From an uncultured Balneola sp. (GTDB lineage: Bacteria > Bacteroidota > Rhodothermia > Balneolales > Balneolaceae): a stretch of 64,000 bases of DNA. A program made the translations under genes and the position numbers. Below the pieces are notes generated by a model. That model was not told the origin of the DNA. It did not search any database and saw only the letters and a program-made list of their open reading frames with translations. Position 1 is the first letter of the stretch. Every line of letters starts with the position of its first letter. The stretch is from assembly GCA_902529115.1 (NCBI GenBank), contig CABZVB010000002.1:62001-126000 (forward strand). Reading direction: 5' to 3'. Below, in pieces: positions 26,428 to 36,180 of this stretch.

Positions 26428-27774
26428 TTATTCAGAGACCGCAGGGCAATGGCTTATAGTTGAGCTATAAGCAGAACTAAGTGTATTCAATGCCTGGTCT
26501 ATTTCACTTTTTGAAACAGTTAACGCAGGCCTAAAGCGAATTGTTTTGTCACCACATCCTAATATCATTAGTCCTTGGTTCATACACTCAGTAACTATAG
26601 AATCTCTAGCATGTGAATTTGGTAGATCAATGGCGCACATAAGGCCTTTACCACGAGGGTTGGAAAAGTGAGTATGCTTTGCGTTTAAATGGTGAAGTCC
26701 TTTAAGTAAATATTCTCCAAAATTAGCTGCATTCCCAACAAGATTATCTTGCTCTATAACCTCTAGTATACGTTGGAAACGAACCATGTCAACTAAGTTC
26801 CCACCCCATGTAGAGTTTATTCTAGAGGATACCTTAAAGCAGTTGGTTTCTACTTCATCTAGGCGTTTTCCGGCAAGTATCCCGCAAACTTGAGCTTTTT
26901 TTCCAAATGCAATAATATCTGGTTTTACAAAATGCTCGTGCGCCCAGAACTTACCTGTTAATCCAATACCTGTTTGCACTTCATCATAAATGAGTAATGC
27001 CTCGTAGGTGTCTGCTAGTTTACGTAGTTCTTGATGAAACTCTTGCCTAAAGTGACGGTCACCTCCCTCTGCCTGAATAGGTTCAATAAGTATACAAGCA
27101 ATCTCATCTTTATGTGTCTCAAAATATCGTTTAGCTTGTTCGATTGCTAAATGTTCGTGCTTTAATACATGCGCTACTGATTCATCAGTTTCTGGGTAGT
27201 GGTTAGCCGGACTGATCACACGAGGCCAATTAAATTTAGGAAAATACTTTACCTTATCTGGAATTGTATTAGTTACAGATAGAGTGTACCCAGTACGGCC
27301 ATGGAAGGCATTTTCAAAATGAAGTACTAAATGTCCTTTTTCTTCTCGATAACCGGAGTGAAAGTTTTTCTGTACTTTCCAGTCAAATGCCACTTTCATG
27401 GCATTTTCTACAGCAAGTGCACCACCTGAAATAAAAAAAGCATATGGCAAATAATCAGGTATCCCTACTCGCTCAAATGTCTCCATGAATTCAGCCATAT
27501 ACTCAGTATATATATCTGAGTTTGATGGCTTATTAATAGCGGCTTTACCTATTCTTTCTATAAATTCTTCATTATTTAAGGCTGGGTGATTCATACCTAA
27601 TGGATTCGACGCAAAAAAAGTAAAGAAATCGAGGTATTTTTTATTCGTGACTTTGTCCACTAAATAACTTCCATGACTTTCTTCTAAATCGAGAACCATT
27701 TCGTACCCATCGGCTAAAATATGCTTGGCTAAGGTAGTTCTAACGTCACTTACGTGAATATATGTGTGACTCAT
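26428..27774 (-). CDS. lat: L-lysine 6-transaminase
   Basis: A class III (fold type I) PLP aminotransferase that moves the epsilon-amino group of lysine to 2-oxoglutarate, giving 2-aminoadipate semialdehyde. The opening LEESHGSYLVDKVTNKKYLD followed by FFTFFASNPLGMNHP is characteristic of the LAT subfamily. PLP contacts are in LIYDEVQTGIG (Asp264) and the Schiff-base lysine is in FGKKAQ (Lys292). The 448 residues are normal. It probably starts lysine catabolism here. The aldehyde dehydrogenase expected for the next step is not in the window. The gene is monocistronic by layout. Confidence 0.93.
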   Translation of the reverse strand: MSHTYIHVSDVRTTLAKHILADGYEMVLDLEESHGSYLVDKVTNKKYLDFFTFFASNPLGMNHPALNNEEFIERIGKAAINKPSNSDIYTEYMAEFMETFERVGIPDYLPYAFFISGGALAVENAMKVAFDWKVQKNFHSGYREEKGHLVLHFENAFHGRTGYTLSVTNTIPDKVKYFPKFNWPRVISPANHYPETDESVAHVLKHEHLAIEQAKRYFETHKDEIACILIEPIQAEGGDRHFRQEFHQELRKLADTYEALLIYDEVQTGIGLTGKFWAHEHFVKPDIIAFGKKAQVCGILAGKRLDEVETNCFKVSSRINSTWGGNLVDMVRFQRILEVIEQDNLVGNAANFGEYLLKGLHHLNAKHTHFSNPRGKGLMCAIDLPNSHARDSIVTECMNQGLMILGCGDKTIRFRPALTVSKSEIDQALNTLSSAYSSTISHCPAVSE

Positions 27775-27909
27775 AATGAAAATAATCTTATTAATAGTAT
27801 TAAAACCGATAAATGGAGTACATTAAAACTAGTAAATACTACTATGGGACTCAAGAAATAAGTCAGAGATTATAGCATCAAAATAGAATTTAATAGTTAA
27901 AGAAAAGAG

Positions 27910-27939
27910 TTGACCTTGGAACACATTAAGTCGTATATT
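27910..27939 (+). promoter_or_regulatory. probable promoter of the initiator tRNA
   Basis: TTGACC at 27910-27915 and TATATT at 27934-27939 are spaced by 18 bases and end 13 bases before the mature tRNA 5' end. An overlapping TATAAT at 27940-27945 is closer to consensus but lies too far from the -35 box. Confidence 0.45.
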
Positions 27940-27952
27940 TATAATCCTAAAT

Positions 27953-28025
<73 letters not shown>

Positions 28026-28036
28026 CTACTAAAAGG

Positions 28037-28066
28037 CCACTTCAGAACAACTGATGTGGTTTTTTT
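28037..28066 (+). terminator. rho-independent terminator of the tRNA-fMet gene
   Basis: CCACTTCAG (28037-28045) and CTGATGTGG (28051-28059) pair with one T:T mismatch around the loop AACAA, followed by seven Ts. It also lies at the end of the convergent gamma-glutamyltransferase-like gene. Confidence 0.85.
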
Positions 28067-29621
28067 ATTTAAAATCAGAATTAAATACCGTTCCCTCCCA
28101 GTCTGGGTCTGAAACACCAATCCATTTATGTAGGTCGTTTACCCTTGAAATAGCCTGGACTCTCCCGAATCTAGCAGGTGAATCTATTAAATCATATTTA
28201 AAAAGGATTGAATCTGGAATAAATTCAAATTCAACTCCATTATGATATTCAATTAAAGCTTTTTCAGTATCTGGGTGAACTCTGAATTTAGTAACTGAGG
28301 ATTTTAAATCATCATCCAAAAACAAATGTCTATAGATGACCTGAGAAATTGAAGTTGGTATACGACTACCACCTGCAGCACCCAAAACCATTACAGGAGA
28401 GTTATTTTCAAGGATAATTGTTGGACTTATATGTGAATAGGCTCTTTGATTAGCTTCTGTAATACCCAGATAGCTTCCCATTGTTGTCGCGTATACAAAA
28501 CCTAGAGAATCAGTTATTACTCCAGAACCCATTAACGGGCCGACTGTCTGAGTTAAGCTAACTACGTTATCCTGTGAATCAACAACCGAAATATGCGCTG
28601 TATTACCGTCTATATTATTTGTTAGAGTCTTCTTGGTACAGCAAACATCATTGACTGTTTTTGCTAAACTACTGTTATATTCAAAAGAAATAATATTATG
28701 TAAAGAGTCTGGTATAAACTGTTGTTGTCGGCTATTAGTATAAACATGCTGTGAAATTGGATAAAACATATTTATATAATCTACAGGACTTTCTATAGGA
28801 TGTGGCCAACTATCCATTAATTGTACCAATTGAATTACAATAGGACCAAAAGAGGGTAAGAATAGACTATGGATACTGTATTTATCTAACTCACCATTAA
28901 CTACTACAGAATTGCCAGATTCATAATCACGTAAATCATCTAATGTTACATAACCACCGTACCTATTCATATCTTTTGCGATTTTTTCAGCAACCCATCC
29001 TCCATAAAAACCATCAATACCGTATTTAGATATTTCATGTAATACATTCCCAAGATCTTTTTGGATTAATCTATCACCTATTTGAAACAAAGAATCACCT
29101 AAAAAATATTTATCAGTTTTAGAATTATTTTGTACGTGAGATGCAGCCATATTCAAGCGGATAACATTGCCTCTTGTTAATTCAAAACCATTATTTGCAA
29201 GCTCAATAGACGGTTTAAGTATCTGTTGTAGAGTCAAATTACCTCTAGATTCATGCAGTTTAATCAAACCATGAACCACACCAGGTATTCCAACAAATTT
29301 ATATCCATCGTCATATTCTGCATGTACATATGATGATGGAACTTGGGTTGTTCCATCAATACCACCTAATGAATCATTAGTGAAGTATAAGGCTTGCATG
29401 CGACCACCAATACCACTCATTGACGGCTCTACAACTGAAAGTGCAAAACCAGTTGCAACAGCCACATCAAATGCATTACCACCTAAATCAAAAATAGTTT
29501 GTCCAACCTGTGTCGCAAGTGGGTGCGGTGTTACTACCACATTATTTGATACTTGATAATTAGTGCAGCTCAGTAAAGAAAAAAGAGTTATAACAATTAG
29601 AACTAATAATGAATTGTTCAT
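28065..29621 (-). CDS. divergent gamma-glutamyltransferase-like lipoprotein
   Basis: An N-terminal-nucleophile hydrolase of the gamma-glutamyltranspeptidase family, about 518 residues from the ATG at 29621. A longer frame starts at a TTG at 29660 that lies inside a terminator and is unlikely. A lipoprotein signal ends at LFSLLSC (Cys19). The autoprocessing/nucleophile threonine is in GNTAHISVVD (Thr341). AAGGSRIPTSI matches the oxyanion region GSPGGSRI, and SHISPTI matches SSMSPTI. The loop that normally carries the substrate-carboxylate arginine reads IDGTTQVPSS and lacks it, so the substrate may differ from glutathione. It lies behind susD but after a terminator. Confidence 0.78.
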   Translation of the reverse strand: MNNSLLVLIVITLFSLLSCTNYQVSNNVVVTPHPLATQVGQTIFDLGGNAFDVAVATGFALSVVEPSMSGIGGRMQALYFTNDSLGGIDGTTQVPSSYVHAEYDDGYKFVGIPGVVHGLIKLHESRGNLTLQQILKPSIELANNGFELTRGNVIRLNMAASHVQNNSKTDKYFLGDSLFQIGDRLIQKDLGNVLHEISKYGIDGFYGGWVAEKIAKDMNRYGGYVTLDDLRDYESGNSVVVNGELDKYSIHSLFLPSFGPIVIQLVQLMDSWPHPIESPVDYINMFYPISQHVYTNSRQQQFIPDSLHNIISFEYNSSLAKTVNDVCCTKKTLTNNIDGNTAHISVVDSQDNVVSLTQTVGPLMGSGVITDSLGFVYATTMGSYLGITEANQRAYSHISPTIILENNSPVMVLGAAGGSRIPTSISQVIYRHLFLDDDLKSSVTKFRVHPDTEKALIEYHNGVEFEFIPDSILFKYDLIDSPARFGRVQAISRVNDLHKWIGVSDPDWEGTVFNSDFK

Positions 29622-29644
29622 ATATATTCTATTTTTATAATGAC

Positions 29645-29674
29645 AAAAAAAAAGCCCCAACGACAGTTGAGGCT
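29645..29674 (-). terminator. rho-independent terminator after susD
   Basis: On the minus strand AGCCTCAAC (29666-29674) pairs with GTTGGGGCT (29653-29661), one wobble, across a four-base loop, followed by eight Ts. It lies 21 bases past the susD stop and separates susCD from the gamma-glutamyltransferase-like gene. Confidence 0.85.
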
Positions 29675-29695
29675 TTAAAAATCAAATGGAGAGAA

Positions 29696-31240
29696 TTATC
29701 TCCAAGCTTTAGCTCCTGAAGCAGTACCAGCAGCCCAGTCAGTTCCTTCTCCACCGTTTCCAACTGGTGCGCTTTGCCCACCATAGGTATAGAAAGGAAT
29801 TGTTACGCCAAGTGTTTCTAGAATTTCAGCTGGGATTGGCCAGTGAAGCGGAGAACCTTTTTGCAGCATATCTCTACCTCTCATGTCAAACCATTCGTTA
29901 CCAACACCGTCAAGAAATTGTTCAACCATTCTCTCATGATGTATAGCAGCATGGATTGCAGCAGCATCAGCAGCAACATCAGGTAAACCACCACGTACTT
30001 TTCTTGCACCTGCAGCATCGTTGAGAATAGCAGCAGCACCAGCTAAATTACCAGTTTGTGCTAAAGCTTCTGCATGATACATGTGCATTTCAGACATTGA
30101 TATTTCTTGCATTATCGCAGCCCATGGTCCAATGTATTCATTGTGACGAGTGTAACGGAAGCTAGAGAAGAAATATAACCCACGCTCTGGTCTAAAGTTA
30201 TTAGATGATAGGTGAGTATAATCAGTCCACAATCTATCATCAACGTCTGCATTGTCAAAAATACGTGCAGAGTCTGGCGTTGGGAAATCAAGACCATCAG
30301 GGTTATGATTTGGATAGGAGTCATCCATCATATTGATAACTCTCATGTCAACTCGAGCCCAACCTGGATATACTAGATAAATATAGTGCTCATTGTACCA
30401 GAAACCTGTTTCCCACTGATCGTTGTTGATGTTGAAATCTGACGTAATACCATTACTCACATGAGTGATAACAGCATTCCAGTCTGTAGCAGCTCTTTCG
30501 GCTTCAGTTCTACCTTCATTTGCTAGAAATCTTGCAGCAAAAGAATGAGCTAGTGCAGCAAAACCTGCATTATCAAGTCCGCCAGGAGTATTAATAACAG
30601 CTTCACTTACAGTAAATGAATTAGCACCGGCTATAGTAGCAGCTGCAACTAGCTGCGCTATAGCGTGATCCATAATTTCAGTATATGGTCTTAAAGTAGG
30701 GCTAGTTAAGTCTGTTCCTTCAGAAGTTTCATCTATAATGTAACCTCTGTCAAAAGCTAATGCTATATAGCCCATCGATATACCTTGTGCAAATCGTGCA
30801 AGAGCCTCAACTCTCGCAGCATCTGAGCCAAAGTCAATGTTAGGATCTTGAACAGCCTTTATTACATCGGTTGCAGATGAATTAATAGAGTACATTCTGC
30901 TAAATGGTGTAGCAGTTAAGTATCTATAACCATAGTTAGGTGCATTATCGAAAGCTGGACGAGGTTCAGTCCCCATCTCACGCATTCCAACGTTACCCCA
31001 TGAGCAGGAGGCAGCATCAGCAAGTACTGCTGTTGGCATACCCATTCCACTATAACTGTGAATACCATTGTGCCATGATTTGATAAGGCCCTCAGCCAAA
31101 GTTGTCAAATCTGATACAGATGATAATGCACGTTCAGTATCTGGATTGTTGAGGTTTTCAACAGTCAGATCAGCACAGCTGGCAAGAGTTACCATACCAG
31201 CAACAGCAATCGTCAATATTCTATTTTTCATATTTTTCAT
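29696..31240 (-). CDS. SusD/RagB family outer-membrane nutrient-binding lipoprotein
   Basis: A 514-residue surface lipoprotein. The signal peptide ends in the lipobox TLASC near Cys22, then the helical SusD fold with N-terminal NNPDTERALSSVSDLTTLAEGLIKSWH and the C-terminal RagB-like block NDAAGARKVRGGLP ... IHHERMVEQFLDGVGNEWFDMRGR. These proteins form the lid on the SusC barrel and capture ligands. It starts 17 bases after the susC stop, one operon. There are no glycoside hydrolases or peptidases in the operon apart from the gamma-glutamyltransferase-like gene downstream, so the ligand is unknown and a peptide is as likely as a glycan. Confidence 0.93.
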   Translation of the reverse strand: MKNMKNRILTIAVAGMVTLASCADLTVENLNNPDTERALSSVSDLTTLAEGLIKSWHNGIHSYSGMGMPTAVLADAASCSWGNVGMREMGTEPRPAFDNAPNYGYRYLTATPFSRMYSINSSATDVIKAVQDPNIDFGSDAARVEALARFAQGISMGYIALAFDRGYIIDETSEGTDLTSPTLRPYTEIMDHAIAQLVAAATIAGANSFTVSEAVINTPGGLDNAGFAALAHSFAARFLANEGRTEAERAATDWNAVITHVSNGITSDFNINNDQWETGFWYNEHYIYLVYPGWARVDMRVINMMDDSYPNHNPDGLDFPTPDSARIFDNADVDDRLWTDYTHLSSNNFRPERGLYFFSSFRYTRHNEYIGPWAAIMQEISMSEMHMYHAEALAQTGNLAGAAAILNDAAGARKVRGGLPDVAADAAAIHAAIHHERMVEQFLDGVGNEWFDMRGRDMLQKGSPLHWPIPAEILETLGVTIPFYTYGGQSAPVGNGGEGTDWAAGTASGAKAWR

Positions 31241-31257
31241 GATGAATGATTTAATTA

Positions 31258-34200
31258 TTAAAAGTCAAATTTAACAGAGAAAGCAATGTTTCTGAAGTTT
31301 GGATACTGACCAGTCGAATCAAATGGATTTCTGATACTTCCAGCTTCAGGGTCATAACCACTGTAATCTGTTATTGTTAACAAATTTCTACCTAGTACTG
31401 AGAATGTAATATTCTCCATTTGGTCTCCTAGTAAACTCAAGTTATTAGGTGAGAACTGGTAGCTTAAAGAAACTTCTCTTAGTTTAATGTAAGTACCATC
31501 TTCTACCCAATATCTATTATTGGTATTGACATCATAGAATGTCTGATAATAAGTCATGGTTTTCTTTTCTGCATCAGGTAAACCTGCAACATCCATAATA
31601 CCATTTCTACTATCTCTAGTTAACCATTGGCTTTTTCTATTGTAAACGTCACCACCTTGCTTGAAGTCAATTAACACATAAGCTGATAAACCTTTCCAGC
31701 TAACAGTGTTAGATAGACCTGCTGTCCAATCAGGACGTCCGTCACCGATTTTTACGAAAGCAAAGTTACCGAACTCATCTCTCATTTTAATAGGCTTTTC
31801 GTCAACAGTACCTTGAGTACCTGCCGCGACTACATAACCTTGATTATTCACCTCATAATCAGCTATTGTTCCACCGTATGAATCAAGGTTAGAGCTAATT
31901 TGATCTAGCGAAGTTACCCAGTCATATCCGTAGATAGCACCATAAGTTTCACCCTCACGAATATAGAATAAACCACTAGGACCAGATTGGAATGGAGGAA
32001 CATTCAACTCGGTAATTGTCTGCGAAGACTTGGACCAAGTTAAACCCATATCCCAAAGTAGGTCTTTAGTTCTAATTAAATTAGCTTGTAGGTTAAATTC
32101 GAATGTTTCACCCTCTAATGTACCTGCATTCTGGTACTGACTAGAGTAACCTGTTACAGGAAGTAATGGGACATTTAAGAATTGATCCGTAGTAGTTGAC
32201 TGTGCATAAACAAACTCAAAACTGAAATTTTGCATGAATGTACCATTTATACCAAATTCAGTTTCTTTTGTCTCAGATGGCTTCAATTCTTTGTTACCTA
32301 ACTGAGATTTACTGGTACTACCAGAAACTAATGAGAACGTCTCATATTGCCATGCGAATGATGGTCGAATACCAGCAGTTCCTTGAGCAACACGAACTTT
32401 TAATTCATCAAACATTTCTAAATCGAAATCTTCAGTTATACGATAAGCTGCAGATACTCTGTAGTAAGGATTTGTTCTATTGTCCTCACCAAATAGTGAA
32501 GATGAATCTAATCTGTACATTGCATCAAAAAGATACTTATCATCGTAATCTAATGACATGATACCGAAATAGTTTTCCGATCTAATATCAGCCTGGTAGT
32601 TATCAGCTGTAATATCTGCAGGATCCATTGCATCAAAACCAGGTATACCTAATACTTTAAAGTCATTACCAGACGCGTTAAACCATTCGGTGTGGAAATC
32701 TTCATTTAAGTAACTGAATTGGAATTTTGCGAAAAGATCACCAAACTGGAATCTAGTAGTTGCAAACAACTGTGTATTTTCAGATTGCGTTTCTTGTGAA
32801 TACTTGTAAAGTGAACCTTCTGAATAGGTAATACCATATGGGTCACTACCACCAATAATCCAGTAATCATAAGGATATAATGATGTATAACGCTCGTTAT
32901 TGTTCTCCATAGAGTAAGTAGCTTTCAACTCTAACCAATCTGTGACATCAGCTGTAGCTGAATAGTTACCTAAGAATCTTTGGCCATAAGTATCTCTATC
33001 ATTCTTAGATGTACCGTATAGTGGGTTTTCCTCGTTGCTCCAGTGATTGTGTCTTAGGTAGTAAGCCTGACCATCAACTGGGTTGTCCATATATAGATTA
33101 TTGTCTGGTTCAGCAAGAACAAGATCAAAAAATAATCCAGATCCACCACCAGGTGTGTTTGAAGTTGTTCTGATAACAAGATTAGAAGTAGACACTTTTA
33201 ACCAGTCATTGACTTGCCAGTCGGTATTAACTCTAAAGTTACGTCTACCATATCCATCTGTGTTTGGTATAATACCTTCCTGTTGATTGTTTTCGAAACT
33301 TGTAAATAAATTAATACCACCAACTCTTGATGCAAGGGCAAAGTAGTTGGTCATATTAGTACCAGTCTGGAAAAAATCTTCTTGTATGTTCTTGTTAATT
33401 GCAAATGGATTATCCATGTACTGATTATCTTCAGTGACTCTAGAACCTACAATGTTAGGGTCGTATCCGCCCATGTATCCTGCAGGATAAACCACCCCAG
33501 CATACTTGGTATAGTTACTTTCAGATTCCCAGTCATCTGCTAAAGCGAATGCATGGTGCTCTGCTAAGTCAATGAACTTGTCTAAATTTTGGAATCCAAC
33601 TTCTTGACGTATTGTGACTTTAACGTCACCATCACTTAGTCCTGCACCACGTTTTGTGCTGACCACCACAACACCATTACCAGCACGGGATCCATAAAGA
33701 GCAGATGCAGCAGCACCCTTTACAACCTCGATACTTTCGATATCATCGGTGTTAATATCGCCTAATCCTCCTTCTATAATAACACCGTCTACGATGACAA
33801 GGGGATTTGAACCTACACTAAGGTTGTTATCAGATCGCACTTGGATGTCAGCAGAACCACCTGGTGTACCAGATGTAGTTCGTATTTGGACTCCAGATAC
33901 CTTGGCTGAGAGTGAACTTGCAACGGATGTCGCAGGCACTTTACTTAACTGAGCAGCATCTACTTTTGCTACTGAAACTGTTAATTTTTTTCTTGGTGTA
34001 CCATCAGCAACCCCTGAAACAACGATTTCATCGAGTAAACCAATATCAGTAGCCATTTCAAAATCAAGAGTGTTAGCTCCAGCTGAAATACTTACTTCTT
34101 GAGAGATTGTTGAGTAACCAATATAGGTGACTTCTACTGTGTAAGTACCTGGCTCTATACCTGTAATTTGATATTCTCCATCGGCATTTGTAGATGCACC

Positions 34201-34353
34201 TTTCATGATTTCTGTTAATACGACATTTACTGCCGGTAGTGATTCGCCTGTACTGGCATCTGTTACCGTACCAGACAATGTACCACTTTGAGCAAATGCA
34301 CTGACTGTGAATAGACTAGACAGGATTGCTAGTGAAAGTAACTTCTTGAACAT
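31258..34353 (-). CDS. SusC/RagA family TonB-linked outer-membrane receptor
   Basis: A 1031-residue TonB-dependent transporter: a signal peptide (1-21, ending AFAQ), a carboxypeptidase-regulatory-like domain (about 22-108, GTLSGTVTDASTGESLPAVN), a plug domain (about 120-235) with the SusC-type stretch VPATSVASSLSAKVSGVQI and PLVIVDGVIIEGGLGDINTD then GAAASALYGSRAGNGVV, and a long beta-barrel ending in aromatic SVKFDF. It imports an oligomeric ligand across the outer membrane using TonB energy. It is followed by susD and lies 126 bases after the GWxTD gene on the same strand. No anti-sigma/ECF pair or hybrid sensor is adjacent, so regulation is not apparent. Confidence 0.96.
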   Translation of the reverse strand: MFKKLLSLAILSSLFTVSAFAQSGTLSGTVTDASTGESLPAVNVVLTEIMKGASTNADGEYQITGIEPGTYTVEVTYIGYSTISQEVSISAGANTLDFEMATDIGLLDEIVVSGVADGTPRKKLTVSVAKVDAAQLSKVPATSVASSLSAKVSGVQIRTTSGTPGGSADIQVRSDNNLSVGSNPLVIVDGVIIEGGLGDINTDDIESIEVVKGAAASALYGSRAGNGVVVVSTKRGAGLSDGDVKVTIRQEVGFQNLDKFIDLAEHHAFALADDWESESNYTKYAGVVYPAGYMGGYDPNIVGSRVTEDNQYMDNPFAINKNIQEDFFQTGTNMTNYFALASRVGGINLFTSFENNQQEGIIPNTDGYGRRNFRVNTDWQVNDWLKVSTSNLVIRTTSNTPGGGSGLFFDLVLAEPDNNLYMDNPVDGQAYYLRHNHWSNEENPLYGTSKNDRDTYGQRFLGNYSATADVTDWLELKATYSMENNNERYTSLYPYDYWIIGGSDPYGITYSEGSLYKYSQETQSENTQLFATTRFQFGDLFAKFQFSYLNEDFHTEWFNASGNDFKVLGIPGFDAMDPADITADNYQADIRSENYFGIMSLDYDDKYLFDAMYRLDSSSLFGEDNRTNPYYRVSAAYRITEDFDLEMFDELKVRVAQGTAGIRPSFAWQYETFSLVSGSTSKSQLGNKELKPSETKETEFGINGTFMQNFSFEFVYAQSTTTDQFLNVPLLPVTGYSSQYQNAGTLEGETFEFNLQANLIRTKDLLWDMGLTWSKSSQTITELNVPPFQSGPSGLFYIREGETYGAIYGYDWVTSLDQISSNLDSYGGTIADYEVNNQGYVVAAGTQGTVDEKPIKMRDEFGNFAFVKIGDGRPDWTAGLSNTVSWKGLSAYVLIDFKQGGDVYNRKSQWLTRDSRNGIMDVAGLPDAEKKTMTYYQTFYDVNTNNRYWVEDGTYIKLREVSLSYQFSPNNLSLLGDQMENITFSVLGRNLLTITDYSGYDPEAGSIRNPFDSTGQYPNFRNIAFSVKFDF

Positions 34354-34479
34354 AGATGACCTCTAGTTAAGTTATATTTAGTGATTAGTAATTTTTTAAA
34401 TTCTTCTGCAAAATGCAGATATGTTAATGTAAACTATATGTAATTAAAATAAAATAATTATTAACATATTATTTTACAA

Positions 34480-35946
34480 CTAAATATTATCTCTTATAAT
34501 ACTCCCACTTAACCACTTTTGAACTTGCCTGTATTCTAAAGAGAAATATTGTTGATTCCTGAGGAGTTGGAAGTTATCAAATGGATAGAATTTGTTTTTA
34601 AATCTGTATGACTTGAACGTAAAGTTAGTTTCAGGATTGTAAAAATCATTAGAATATCTCCATGTTTTCTCTCCTAGAGTATTTTCAATATACCATGGAG
34701 GGCCAAACAGAATATACATCATCCCCATATCGGTCTTCCAACCCTCTTTATAGTTCGAAAATTGTTTATTAGCTTCTTCTACGCGCTCATAATAAAGTTC
34801 GATAGCCTGTAGTGCCTTTTTTGTATTCTTAATATTTGAGAGCCAAAATCTATCAACAGCTAGTTTTTGCTCTTTAGGATCTAAAATTGCCATTAATTTT
34901 TTATAATCCCCCTCTCTCATTAAATATATTAATGGAGCAGCTAATTCTTTAGGTGTTCTGAGTGAAGGATAGTGCGGACTTTTAATACTGAAATCTCTGG
35001 CCTTATAGATTTCTTCGTCTCCCACTTGGGTACGAACTTCAAATCTGTAATTACCTCTTGTTAAATCATCAAAGAAAAACTCAATGGTTACGGTTCCTGG
35101 CTGACTGAGTATTCGCTTAGAACTATTCACTAAATCAAACTCTCCATAGTCAATCCCTTTGTATGGCAGACTTGCAGGGGTATAATCAGGCCAACTCATA
35201 GGCCGAGCATGTAAGGTATCCGAGTCAAATTTTAACAAACGGGTATTGATAGTTTGGGGCTCATTAATCTTGTTATTAGTTACTTGAAACATCAGACGGA
35301 CTGAATCACTTCTCTCCGATACATTATAAGTAGTGATTGCCTCAAAGAATCTACTATTTACCTTAGGATCTTTTGCAAATACTTGAATATTCGTTAAATA
35401 GCTGCGTTGTTCGGTTGGATTAGGAATCTCTACTGAAAGTACTCGAAAGCTCTCTCGCCCATTTGAGGTATCTCTTATGATAACTCGAACTACATAACTT
35501 CCTGGCTCTACGGGTACTGACCTTTTTATTGTATACGCGTCCTGACTATTTACCACATATGAGGCCGAATCAGCAATTTCAAATTCAACATTATCAGATT
35601 TAATTAACCGATCGGTTTGTTTTACATCACTTACCCTTATATCCAGTTCTATATTAGAGCGAAACATATCATCTATTTTTTTAAAGACAAGGCTAGCGTA
35701 TACAACCTCAGCAGATATTTCGATAAATGCACTGTCGGTTTCCACATCTACCATACCGGCACCCACCACCCTAAGCTCAGGATAGCCGGGCCGATAATCA
35801 TAATCTGCTGCTCTATCTACTTCTTCTACAATAGCATTATTACAGCCCATAAATAAGTAACCTAAAAGTAAGGCGAAGATTACCATTAACTTGACAACAC
35901 CAAATCTAGGAACAGATTCAAATGCTATGTTTATTATATTTTGCAT
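34480..35946 (-). CDS. GWxTD domain-containing lipoprotein
   Basis: A 488-residue envelope protein carrying the GWxTD motif as GWKTDMGMMYILFGPPWYIE near residue 404. This domain, found in Bacteroidota and relatives, has no known function. The N-terminal 350 residues are beta-rich with several Ig-like strands (EISAEVVYASLVFKK, SYVVRVIIRDTSNGRESFRV). A hydrophobic segment with MVIFALLLGYLFMGC suggests a lipoprotein. The ATG at 35883 (MVIFALLL) gives a cleaner signal than the one at 35946, which has 21 extra residues. It lies upstream of susC on the same strand, but the 126-base gap leaves cotranscription open. Confidence 0.85.
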   Translation of the reverse strand: MQNIINIAFESVPRFGVVKLMVIFALLLGYLFMGCNNAIVEEVDRAADYDYRPGYPELRVVGAGMVDVETDSAFIEISAEVVYASLVFKKIDDMFRSNIELDIRVSDVKQTDRLIKSDNVEFEIADSASYVVNSQDAYTIKRSVPVEPGSYVVRVIIRDTSNGRESFRVLSVEIPNPTEQRSYLTNIQVFAKDPKVNSRFFEAITTYNVSERSDSVRLMFQVTNNKINEPQTINTRLLKFDSDTLHARPMSWPDYTPASLPYKGIDYGEFDLVNSSKRILSQPGTVTIEFFFDDLTRGNYRFEVRTQVGDEEIYKARDFSIKSPHYPSLRTPKELAAPLIYLMREGDYKKLMAILDPKEQKLAVDRFWLSNIKNTKKALQAIELYYERVEEANKQFSNYKEGWKTDMGMMYILFGPPWYIENTLGEKTWRYSNDFYNPETNFTFKSYRFKNKFYPFDNFQLLRNQQYFSLEYRQVQKWLSGSIIRDNI

Positions 35947-36180
35947 GCAGCAAGAATTTTGACAGATAATTTAGATATGTAAGGTATGAAAATGTATGTG
36001 ACTTGACTGTTGATTTATTAATTGATTGTACGCACACAACAAAATAGAAATCATACATAATCATATACTATTTAAAAAACCCTTAAATCGTTTCAATAGC
36101 TTAAAACAATTAAATTATCTTTACATTAGTATCGTATCTTTTATGGATTGCATTAATATCATCAAATTACCAACTCGCAT

